Below are positions 1 through 10,449 of a stretch of DNA of 64,000 nt, piece by piece. The stretch's first letter is position 1, and the number at the start of each line of letters is the position of its first letter. The stretch covers positions 58,831,195-58,895,194 of the forward strand of contig CM031859.1 of the NCBI GenBank assembly GCA_018697195.1. The letters are read 5' to 3'. Under the pieces are notes generated by a model, which saw only the letters and a program-made list of their open reading frames with translations, was not told the origin of the DNA and searched no databases. Origin of the DNA: Certhia americana (Eukaryota; Chordata; Aves; Passeriformes; Certhiidae). Position numbers and translations under genes: made by a program.

Positions 1-1864
1 TGTGTTACCTGGTGTTCCTTGCCTGGAAATCTATGGGAATGGTAAATCTGGTTCTCTGAATTTGAAGCATGCTCGTAAGAAACAAGTCTAGTGATCTTTT
101 CATTTCAAATTAAAAAAAAAACACCAAACAAAAAAAAAAAAAAAAACATCTAAGCAACCAAAATAGTGGGGTAGAGATGTTGCATATATTATAATGAGCA
201 CCAGAGGACACAGGATGTGTTCATTCCCAAGCTGCATGATTATTTCGTGTTGTGAAGGGTTAGCTTTTCAATTGCAAAGCTTAATCACTTTTCAAATGAA
301 TATTTCATAACAGTTATTTTTTCATCAAATATACAATGGCATGCTTATTTTGTGCCTCATGTGGTAGACATTAGTTTTCAGCAGCTTTAAATTCCTTTTA
401 TTTCTCCTCATCTCCTATTCTTATTTTCAGCGGTGGAAGGGCAAGAAAATACTTGGAAATGTTTCCTGATGAGTGGCTAATCTTGTGGCTGAGAGCTAGG
501 AAGAACTCAGAAGTTTTATTAAAATTGGTCCCAAATTCTTAAAACATTGTCATTTATTTTGTGCTGAGTGCAGTTTTTGTGACTGATTCAAAATATTTTA
601 AACTTAATTTAAAATGAAAACACAACTGTTACAGACCTCTGCTACTACAAGGAAATTCAGTTTAGTGATATAGCACAGCTGTAGTGCTCTCTTACTACTT
701 TTTGTTACTTTATGATGAAAGTTATCATAAAAAAGCCCAAGTGGTTGATTACGCGTTAGTACAGCTTCCTTTTGCTGGAAGAGTTGAGCAAGGGGGGAGG
801 TCTGTATAGGTACATTTGTGCTTATATAGCAACTTGTATAGATACTTGAAAATTGCTGTGGCATAGGGAAAATCTTGGAGAGCAACAAGGTGATGCAATT
901 GCCCCATTATATAACTTTCAGACCTTGAGCTGGGGGAGTTTCTGTAGCGTGCTAAGTTGGCTCATGACTGCTTTCTGGATCTCTTGGAGCACTTTGGCAG
1001 ATGAATGAAAATGAAAACAAACTTGGAGGATTTGAGTAATATTAACAGGCCAAACTGGCTTGACAATACAAGATGTGCAAAACGGACCTTAAAGCACCCT
1101 CATCACTTTTTTTCTGTTCTTTTATTCAAGAATTCCATTAATACTCACCTGTCCAGTCTGCTCAAAATGAAACTTTTTTTCTTTGAAGTATGCAATAAAA
1201 GAAATCCTTATAAAATATCTAGTGTTGTTTTGACTAAACAGACTACTTATTTTACTTGTCTAGCTATTTTGTTCTCATACTTTACACAGAATATAGTATT
1301 TGCCTTTTTTTTTTTTTCTTTGAAACAATACTCTCTAAAACTCATTTAGTCATTTATATAAGGCACAAGGTAGTCTGGAATTGAGAGCAGTATACAGTGC
1401 ATATTGCCTGTACTTATATGTATTGAACCAGAGCTTTGAAAGTAAAAGCTGCACACAATTGCTGCTCTTCCTAGAAGGAGTATTTTACAGGATTTTCCAG
1501 CCATATACTCCTCTGTATTGGACAGTAATGTTCAAAATTGAAGGATACTGGAATCTTTCACACATAAATATGTGATAAGGGCTTAGAACTTCCTGACTCT
1601 TTCAACTCTTATTAGGTGGTTGGTGGTCATGAGCTGCAGAGTCCATAATACACCTTTAGTGTACACTGTCACAAGGAGAATTTGGGTGTCTTAAGAATTC
1701 CATGTTCTTTAGTGCATAAAACAATCTGCCGAAATAGTTGCCTTGCTGTTTGGAATTATATGGTGTTAGGTTGCTGTTGTAGTACTCTGATGATACAAAC
1801 AAAACAGAGTCAGTCTATATGACCTAAGAGGGAGTGTGCTTACCTCACGAACATTTCTTCTCAC
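1..1864. other. AT-rich non-coding stretch, no gene seen
   Basis: The sequence is AT-rich with stops in all frames and no recognisable exon. It holds an adenine-rich low-complexity patch at about 111-146 (two A runs separated by a short CA-containing segment). The open frames of 64-114 codons here are rich in Phe, Leu, Ser and Lys, as expected of chance frames in AT-rich DNA. An AG acceptor-like site at 430 opens a 36-codon frame, but it has no supporting downstream signal. Confidence 0.6.
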
Positions 1865-2040
1865 TACAGTTCTGGGAGGTAGGAAGTTGTATTATTACTA
1901 TCCCTGTTGAGTATCTATGGCACAGAAAGATGAATTGATTTGCCCAAGGTCATGGAGGAAGCGAGAGGCAGAGGTGGAATTGTATCCAGATATTCTGCCT
2001 CCTGGTCAAATGCCTTAATCACAGGCAGTACATAACTCCT
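1865..2040 (-). mobile_element. MIR-like CORE-SINE fragment, reverse orientation
   Basis: The stretch carries, in order, the hallmarks of the reverse complement of a MIR-type SINE: a gggaggtagg segment, a TATTATTACTATCCC block, GGCACAGAAAGATGAATTGA, then TTTGCCCAAGGTCA and a GAGAGGCAGAGGTGGAATTG segment leading to TCTGCCTCC and TGCCTTAATCAC. These correspond to the well-known MIR words for 'gaggcacagagaggttaagtgacttgcccaaggtcacacagc'. The copy is strongly diverged and lacks the middle 'ttacagatgaggaaac' part, so it is old. Function, if any, would be exaptation; none is shown here. The family assignment is from memory of the consensus. Confidence 0.75.
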
Positions 2041-2045
2041 TAATA

Positions 2046-4307
2046 TTTGTGATTTTGTTTGCTTAATTAGGCGGTCTTCATGCCGCGTCTTAAAAGCCTT
2101 ATTTTGCCTTTTGTCAATACTTGTCCCATATGCCTTTTGTCATGAATAGAAACTTAGTAAAAAGGATTTTTAGGGACTTCAGGTTTAAGAGCCATCTGTT
2201 CTTTCATATACATATATATTAATTCTAAGATTATAGATATTTGCACTTCGATTGGTTTTGTAAATCTGACTGTTGAAACTGCAACATAAGCAAAATACAT
2301 TCCGTTATTTTATTTAATTAATATAGTTTCCCCCCAATGTTTTTCTGGCAGAGAATTCATCACAATAAAGGATTAAACTGCCAAAAGAATATTGCCTGTT
2401 AGTGGTGTGTTGATTCATTATATGCCTTCCTGTGTTTGGAGCCATTGTGCTCCACAGTGAGCAGGAGATGGGGCTGTCCAAGGGGAGCACCGCAGTGACC
2501 ATTAGTGGTTGATTAAAAGAAAAGTCTATGCAGTGAGGAACCGCTCATAAATTACGTCCTTCCAGATGGAGTTTATCTGTGTAAAAGGAGCTGCCAGCAT
2601 CCTTATTTGTTCATTTGGGATCTGAAAACACACGTGTAGTCAAGAAGCATTAGGGAGTGGTCTGTAATAAGTGTCTGCACACAGTTGCCTTGTACGTGCT
2701 ACAGGTGCATGGACTGCTTGTGGGGGACTTCCTCTGGTGGTGAGCCCTGTGAGAGAAGAGGATGCGGAGCAGCTGCTGGGACCATCCCAGGCACTGGCCT
2801 GCCCCTGTGGTCTGACTGCTCATAGGAGTGACCATATGGGAGCTTCCCTCCTTCCTGTCCAGACAGTGAATGATTTGGCTGCGGGGAAATCTGCATTCAG
2901 TCTCTGCAGCTCGTGGTCAAAGTGGGTTTTCAATCACTAGCCCGAGGCACACACTTAATATATAGAGTGCCTTGATGTGGTGCCCTGCTTTGCCACTGAC
3001 GCGTTTGAACCTCAAAGACATCTCCTAGCTCTATAGATGATAGAGAACAATAATGTAGAATGATTTTTTTTCCTTCATTCAGTATTTATATTCGGTTTCT
3101 CTTTACACTAAAAAGAAAGTACTGAAAAGTTACATGAAGTGAATTCAAGTCAAAGGTGTTTAACGTATGTGAAGGAAATGAAGCTTAGATTTCAAGCAGT
3201 GATCAATGAAGTATAGTATTGTATGATCATTACCGAGCAATAAAGCAGGAAAGGAATTATCACAAGGATGTATATGCCATTCATCATACCCTTTTAATAC
3301 CCCTTTTTCTTGCTTGCTTTCTTGTCATTGTCTCCTATGTTTTATATTCTTTGATCTTATATATGGGAATAAAGTTCCCTCCTTCTGTCTGACATTTTCA
3401 CCTACTGTTATACAATGCCAGCTTAGAAGAGTACTTTGGGGGAAGAAAGTCTATATACTCTGTGCTTTAAAACTCTGAATGGAATAAAAATACCTTTAGC
3501 TTCAGGTTTTGTAAATTTTGTGAGAAATCCTACTATATTTCATCTATTCTGAGCACTGTCAGAAAGTCGGTGGTTTTGCTGAAAAACAAACATTGAAAAC
3601 GGGAATAAAACGTCAGCTCTAGATTTGATGCAACTGAAAATTCTGTAATATCAAAAAATAACCTGCTTCAGAATAACAGTGGTGGGGGAGGCATCAGGGT
3701 TTCTTAAATTCTGACTTTTTTTGGTTCCCTAATCAGTGACCAAGGCTGCCAAATGTTTACCGCTGTATATTATACAAAAGTAATTAACTAGCCATAAGTT
3801 GTTCTCAAGCCTGAAGAGGCCTGAGAGCCTGAAGAGACTTGAGAGTCTGAGATGAAAGATGCAGTGCTATGAATGTCCTCTCATGGCTTCTCAGGACAAC
3901 CTTCCCCAAGTTCTGGCACACTTTGCTCAGATCTGATGTTGGTGTTGTCCAGTGAATCTAGATGGACATCAGTCCCTGAAGTGATGCATCACAGCAGACC
4001 TTCTCCTGAGGCAGTGAGGTTAAGAATAATGAATTCAGGGCTTGAAGCATAATGTTAAGCAGTGCAAACTGAGACGTAAATTATTAAAGTTTTTTGTTTG
4101 ACGATGAGTAAGTGTACAGGCCTGTTGTCAGAAGGAAGGGTGACTCAGCTGTATCCTTGAATTGATGTATCAGGCTTCTGTGACATCCTAAGACTTGATG
4201 ACAGGTCCATTAAGGGGAACAAAATAGTAATTTATAATTTCTGGAATAAATTAGCATGTACTTTTATACCCTAGAAGCTTTTTCTTAGTGGATTTGTTTC
4301 CTCTTCT

Positions 4308-4309
<2 letters not shown>
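2046..4309. other. AT-rich non-coding stretch with one small tandem duplication
   Basis: No gene is visible. A slightly GC-richer patch at about 2,440-2,900 gives overlapping frames on both strands (61-89 codons) that share no features of real proteins. Two imperfect 18-bp units lie side by side at 3,809-3,826 and 3,827-3,844, sharing the words GCCTGAAGAG and TGAGA. Confidence 0.55.
3809..3852 (+). repeat. 18-bp imperfect tandem duplication
   Basis: Unit one (3,809-3,826) reads GCCTGAAGAGGCCTGAGA and unit two (3,827-3,844) differs from it at two positions (GGC to GAC and CTG to TTG). A partial third unit, GTCTGAGA, follows to 3,852. This is directly visible. It is a small local duplication with no evident function. 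Confidence 0.8.

Positions 4310-4357
<48 letters not shown>
4310..4357 (+). repeat. Poly-T run of 48
   Basis: An uninterrupted run of 48 thymines follows a pyrimidine-rich lead-in (CTTCTTC). It is either an expanded homopolymer or the reversed poly-A tail of an eroded retroposon. No element body is recognisable to its left on the minus strand. Run length is prone to sequencing and assembly error. Confidence 0.9.
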
Positions 4358-4358
<1 letters not shown>

Positions 4359-4589
4359 TGGTAAATAGCATTTATAAGATATTTACAGCTTCATTCAAAA
4401 GAACAGAACTTTGAGGAATCTGCCTTGAAATGTTCTTAATTAAGATGCAAAGAAATTTATCAGAACGCTCTGTGTAGATATTAATCAGCGTAGGTGGAAA
4501 ATGGGAACATACATGATTAGTGATAGTATTTTACCTTCAAACCTTGAAAATGGCTTAAAATGAAACACTCTTAAATCCCTTGTCACCCC

Positions 4590-4860
4590 AAACAATATAA
4601 CACACCATTTTGACTCTCTAATTACCAAGCCTAATTTGTTAATTTCAAAGGGGAGCGCAGCAGCCTATGAAGGCTCGCAGGACTCTTTTGAAAAGAGCAA
4701 TGCAGTATAATTAAAATGATCAAGTGGATCTAATTCCGGTTGGGGGGAGATGTCTTCCCTCGTAAGGTTACTTCAAATTGAATTGGAGTTGGCATATATA
4801 GCCTTTAATGAGGTAACATCCCCAGATAAAACATCTGACTTGCTGTTTATTTTAGCCTAC
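4590..4860. promoter_or_regulatory. Candidate conserved enhancer-like block
   Basis: The block is unusually complex for its surroundings and has closely packed homeodomain-type AT cores: TAATTTGTTAATTTC, TATAATTAAAATGATC, AATTGAATTGGAG and CCTTTAATGAGGTAAC. It also has CpG-bearing words (GGCTCGCAGGACTC, TCTAATTCCGG) that tend to be lost from unconstrained AT-rich vertebrate DNA. No open frame or repeat explains it. This appearance is typical of conserved non-coding elements, but conservation itself is inferred and not observed. Confidence 0.3.
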
Positions 4861-7800
4861 ATTTATTTGCAGGCTTTTATAGTAAGAGAGCTCTGTCTAA
4901 TGGTCCTATGAACCTGAGTGCTGCTTCCAGTGTAGCAACTGGCCTGCTGCATGGCTGTGGGAGAGCATTATGCTCTTGATGCTGAAATTGGTTTATGTAT
5001 GTTTCTGATGCATCCATCACTGTGACAATTATGCTTGAGAAAAAGCAAAATGAAGAAGTGATGTTCCTTGTATCTCTTTCCATGGCTAGTGGTGGTGAAA
5101 GCATTAAAGAGGCCATTTCCTTCCACTGCCTGCCTCGATGGGGTAGCTCTGTCACAGCCAGAGTTGAGCTTTTGGACAGAATTTTCCTGGTTAATACTTT
5201 CCAGCCATATTTTTCTGGGCTTATAAAGATGTGATTTCCCATTGGATACCCATCTGCCAAAAGGCTCCTCCTCATTCAGGGGCTGATAGTGCCTGTCTTG
5301 TGGGGCTGGATTTGGGGGATGGGTTGGTTATTTGTTGGTTGTTTGCAGTGGGGCTGTTCATTGGTTTGGTTTAGCTTCCCCTCCACCCCTCACCCCAGGT
5401 AGTGAGCATCAGTGTGCATCGTTCTGGGTTTTAAACTCCTGTATGAATATAGTTCTGTCTGTTCCATGTTAAAAAGATAAGGACCTAATCTGGATAACTT
5501 CCTGATCAAAACACTTTAGATTGACTACAGTAGGAGGTTTCTTGTTTTGTTTTGAATCTTCTGGGTGTTTTATCTTATAATGCCCTGTAATAATAAAGCC
5601 ATATGAATCCTCAGCTTATTATTCATATTTCTCTGTATGTCACAAAGGAGGAATTATGGAGCCTTGCATTTTGAAATAAAAGGTTCTGTGAAGAAGATGA
5701 AGCTTCTTTAGCAAAGTGCCTTGATAGTGAATCCCGTGGCAGGAGGACAGCAGAGAGAGGAAGGGAGGGAAGGAGTAGCTACCACAGGGATGAAATTTGA
5801 GGGAGTAATGCTGCTCTCCTTTTGTTTCTGGGCAGATCCTTACAGTTTCACCCCCGCCTATTTGTGCTGACCCATGTATTGGTGGAGTGAGTAGGCTGCA
5901 ATTAAACTGAGCTCAGGGGAGACAGAAGTGGGTGCCTGACAGACACTTACCTACTTAGCTGAGTGGTGGTTTTGTATGGAAAGCCTGTGCTATGTCTGTG
6001 ACCAGTTGGTATCACCTGGGAGAGCAGAGGTTAATGTTTTAAAGGAGGAGGAAAAGCTGTTTGTATGCAAGTGACATTGAAAGGAGATATGAATATTTTA
6101 ATACCCATGGTCAAGGCCAGTGGGTTGTACTACACGCACATGTTCCATTTTGGCTGGACCCCTTCTGAGCACCATTTGTCTGGACTGTGGAAATACAGCA
6201 GAGGTCTACATTAACAAATATATTATAATCTTCCTCTCTTCCTTTCCTCTTGTACATAGTAAAACTTTTATAAAAGAAGAGGGCAGAAGGAATTGGGTAA
6301 TGATACATGAGTTCTAACTGTTATCGTCTTAGCAAGCCAGTGTTGCCTGTGATGTCTGATGTGATTGTAAACTAATACTTTATTTTCCATGCAGATTGAA
6401 AAATGCACATCAGCAGAATTACCAGCATCTCTAAAGAAGGTTTTTTCTAATTTTTTTTTTTGTTTCTGTTGATCTTAAACAGTGCTAGCAGCATTTGCAA
6501 CAGAAAACAAATCAAGAGTAAACATTAAAAGGAACTCTTCTGCTTATGTGTTGTGGGTTTTTTTCTTGGCTTGCTTTCACTGTATCATGCTCAAGAAAGA
6601 CACAGTTAAAGAAAGAGTGATTCTGTCTACAGCCTTCTGAACTAATTAGTTTCCCACTACTCAGAAAAAAGCTGGAATAGGTAGCTGCAGTAAAACAAAA
6701 GTGAGTGTGTGTGTGTCTGTGTATAGAATATTAGTAAACATTTCTAATATGCCAGTCCTGCATCCACTAGCCACTTATTAGAAGCCTTTGATGTCCAGTA
6801 TTCTCCAAATTATTAATGTAAAATGTTTGAAAAGAAGCACAGGAGAACAGAGATAGAAAGTACAAATTATGAAACAAAAGTATAAAGCTGATCTGTATAA
6901 TTCAGTAGATAGAATATTCAGTGGATATATAATTCGTTGTAGATCAATAATTCAGTGCAATGTAATTATTTTGTGCATTCTGTATTTCTTAATTTCTTGT
7001 GTGCAATTTGATGTAGGTAATAACAAGAGTAATGTTCACAACTCTGCTTCATAATGGTGTAAAGCCTGTACTTGTTGATAGGGAAAATGTGTAAAACAAG
7101 TGGATTACACTAACATTTGAAATCCTTTTGTTTCTTTAACATGTCTAGCAACTACTGAGCCAAGTATGTAGAAGCCTTTACCCTCCTAGGTCAGATTCCA
7201 GCAAAGCCGTCTCGCTTTTATAGAATAATGCCATACGGCAAACTGACTCAGCTTTAAGCACCGCATATGGTCCCGAGGGGAGAAATTACCCATCCAAATG
7301 ACGGGTGGATGGCAGGCAGGCAAGTTAGAATGTAGCTGCAGTGTGCTCATATTCTGTTTCACTAGGGCTGCAAACATTCAAAATAGCTGCTTGGTGTATT
7401 TGAATTTGATCCTCATAACAGTAAGGAGCATGAGGGGATTGGAAATAAAATAAGAACAATAGCTATTTCTCTTTACGCTGCTTCTGTAAAGTACTTTTGA
7501 TACATTGCAGGGAATTAATGTCTTTTGGCATGGTTTATTTCATTTTCCAGAGTGGATCTGGTAAGTGAATGGGAATCAAATACAATTTTAATAGCCCATT
7601 TCTCCTCCCTAAATAAAGTTTGGTATGCTCATATTAACTCATATGTCAGTAGTTGCTTAGTTCACATGAGTAAAAGTCAGTTTATAATAGCTGGAAATTT
7701 GACTAATTTTCTCATACTGGAGCTTTTCTTGGGAGCCTACAGCAGTAAAGAATCCTAGTTGTGTTTCAGTCAATGTTAAATGAGTAGAATAACAGAAAGT

Positions 7801-10430
7801 GAATTACACATTCTGTGCTCTGAAAGAAACAAGAAGTAAATATCAAGCCCTAAACGATGTGTCACAAAACACAAAACATTTTGGGGACAAACCCAGCCAT
7901 TTTGTTAATTTGACAAGTCTATAACATATACTGTAATTACCATGAAATTTGATTAAACTCAGCCATGTTGTTTGATAAATTCATCAGCTGAAGTACATTG
8001 GTGGTAGCTGTCCTGCAGCCTTGTACTGCTCAAACACTGTCACTCATCCTAGCTGTTTGGCTTGTGTTTTCCTTAAAATAACTTCTGCTCTTCTGTTTTA
8101 CCTTCTTACTGTACAGTTGTAAATTTGGGTGAGCTGGCAAGATGATTACTGGTCGTTGTCTAAAGAAGATTATGCTGCAATGAGTGGCAGAATCAGTGTA
8201 GTCACTGAAGGACTATGATTGAAGTTGGGACTGAGACTTCGAGTGAAGAAGCCAGTGAAGTTCTTTCAGGAGGGCTGCTCAGATCTGAGAGGTCGAGGAT
8301 TGCAATATGCCCTCCTCCAGCTAACCTCAGTGGCTTTTCTATTCCTGGCTGGTTGTCTGCTGGGCACAGAGCAGGAAGCCTCCTCCTGCAAACTGGGGTC
8401 TGAGAGCACTGCTCCAGCACCCCTGCTGAGGTGCCCCTCTGCCTGGTCCTGGCAGTAAACCTTTATGAAGCTGTGAGATAGACTGTGATGTGTTTTTTCC
8501 TGTCAAAGGTGTGACCAGGTCTTTCAAGTGATCTTTGCTCTGAGAAGCAGCTTATTGAAGAATTGACACACTGCTTTGTTTTGCTAGTGTACATTTTAAT
8601 TTTCAGAGCATTCAGTCTTAATTTTTATAACCAGGCATGCTGGAAAGTGAAACCTTTGGGTTCAGTTGCATTATAGCAATGCTGACTCCTCCCAAAATCT
8701 TGGAATGTAGAGTACACTCTGTACTCTCGAATTTTTCAGAATTTGTCCATATTTGCAAGTAGTGTTGAAATGTTAAAGAATTAACATCACCTATTGAGAT
8801 GCAGAATGTAGCAAGAAATCTGTAGGTATCATAGGGAATAACACCTTTTTCAGTGCAAGCTTGAACAATTCCCATTATTCTCGTAGTCTTGAGTAAGTAA
8901 CTGCACCATCCTGGAAACTTTGTGAAGAAATGCATCTAATTGAAAAAAATATTGTGTGTTTGGACCAGCCTTCTTTTTCCCAAGTTTCGTATGCTGTGTT
9001 TGCAATGAAATGAACATATTTCTGAAACTACACCATCATATGCAAAATAGACTTTAAAAAAAAAATTAATCTATTCAGAGAAATGTTGTTTATTTTAATA
9101 AACAGAATCTTGTATACAGTGGTGTATCAAACATAGGCTGCAATAATCATTCAACACCTTTTCCCCATCCCAAATTTGCACACTGTGTAGTTCTTTCAAG
9201 TGTTTGTGGTAAATATTACTGTGACTGCAAAGTATGTAGGTTGCTTCCACATCTCTTCTGTTGCACTGAACTCCTCCTTTATTATCTCTACCCATTCTTC
9301 TTTTGGGTGGCAGGGGGTGGAGGAATCAGTTTCTCAGTATAGCACCAGCTTGAAGTTGTGTTTTTTCTTCTTATTGAAGTAAAGCTAAAAGTTGATAAGA
9401 GAAATCTTTAAAATCCTGGTTTAGACTGAGTACTAGATTATATGCTTGAAGGGAACTGAATAGTTATCTTTTACTGATGACAACCAGGATAGATGGAATT
9501 CACTTTCTAGATTAACCTAATTTTTCAGGTTTCTTTTAAAAAAGTGCTGCACTTGCAACCATTCAAAGATTTTACTGGGGAAATCCATGGAAAGGAAATT
9601 ATTTGTATAAAAGGCACAACAAAAAAATGACTAAAAAATGTTACTGAGTTTTTATACATTTTTTCCCTAAACTTGATTTTATTATCTGCTGCAACCTACC
9701 TCACTGGAACTTAAGAACATATCTAGATTGAGTGTTTTATTTAAATTTTAGACAGAAGGTGGAGGGAAAAGAGCAAGGTTTTCTACATGAACTGCAGAAT
9801 GAGATGGAGGAATTTGTGCATTCTGATTTAATATCTGCATTGGAAACCTTTATGTTTTAATTTCCAGGCATTTGGAAGTTTCATTAGCTTACTTAATATC
9901 CAGTACTGATGCTTTCTTGTATTCATAGTGTACTTGATGCTTGTATGCACTGGTTATTATGAACACTTGGGTAACTTGTAACTCCTTCCTTTTTCTCACC
10001 TTGTGAGCAGGCTGGTAATTGTCAGAGCTTTTCATTTGCGTGTTCCTATTTCCAGTGAGGACACACCTAATAAAGAATTTTTTGGTGTGCTTGATTTACA
10101 TACTCCCACATTTCTGAATGTGTACATACGGTTAGCATTGCACAAAATCCATTGTCTTTTTTTTTAAGAGACATTGCTGTTTCTTTCTGGAAAAAGCTGG
10201 GGACTGTTTGGACTCTTGAGTTCTACTGCATGTCTTTTCACACATTCCTAGTGGTAGCTGGAAGAAAGTTATTAGTACTTCTGTACTGTAGATATGATAC
10301 TTAATCCCTGTTACATCTTCTAAGGCTGGTAAAACTATTTCAAAAATCCGGAATCCAGTGTTTTCCAGGAAGGCTTGAAATTACTAAACTCATTCTAAAA
10401 TGTCTTGCATAAGCAATAAAATGACACTAT
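4861..10430. other. AT-rich non-coding stretch
   Basis: No convincing gene. It contains a short (TG)n at about 6,705-6,723, a GT-rich patch at 5,290-5,370, a purine-rich patch at 5,750-5,780 and a candidate 45-nt exon at 6,395 (listed separately). Around 7,250-7,320 a less AT-rich segment with a CATATG E-box and several CpGs stands out mildly. The two overlapping open frames at 4,877-5,275 (minus) and 4,995-5,234 (plus) are mutual shadows with no family resemblance. Confidence 0.5.
6395..6439 (+). other. Weak candidate 45-nt exon (unverified)
   Basis: A good acceptor (TATTTTCCATGCAG, with an ACTAATAC branch-point-like word about 25 nt upstream) opens a frame of 15 codons. With the next few codons it would read IEKCTSAELPASLKKVFSN. 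The amino-acid mix looks protein-like. The only nearby donor, AAG followed by GTTTTT at 6,440, is weak, and the frame stops shortly after. I do not recognise the peptide. It may be a chance pseudo-exon. Confidence 0.15.
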
Positions 10431-10440
10431 GGTATGTTTT

Positions 10441-10449
10441 CAGGTAAGA
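10441..10449 (+). other. Juxtaposed 3'/5' splice site (recursive-splice-like)
   Basis: The word TATGTTTTCAG followed directly by GTAAGA joins an acceptor and a strong donor with no exon between. This is the arrangement of ratchet points used for recursive splicing in very long vertebrate introns. The pyrimidine tract is short and interrupted by purines. Whether this window lies inside a plus-strand intron is unknown, so function is inference only. Confidence 0.2.

Noticed and set aside
431..542. Open 36-codon frame behind a good acceptor (TTATTTTCAG at 421-430)
   Set aside because: A frame of this length is expected by chance, there is no donor or polyadenylation signal near its end, and the peptide matches nothing I know.
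6540..6580. TGTTGTGGGTTTTTT resembling the start of an avian endogenous retroviral LTR
   Set aside because: No matching CA-ended terminus, polyadenylation block, primer-binding site or viral gene remnants were found nearby.
7405..7500. Possible MIR-like fragment (GATCCTCATAACAGTAAGGAGC)
   Set aside because: Only a short word resembles the MIR 'cctcataacaaccctgtgagg' block. The flanks do not continue the match.
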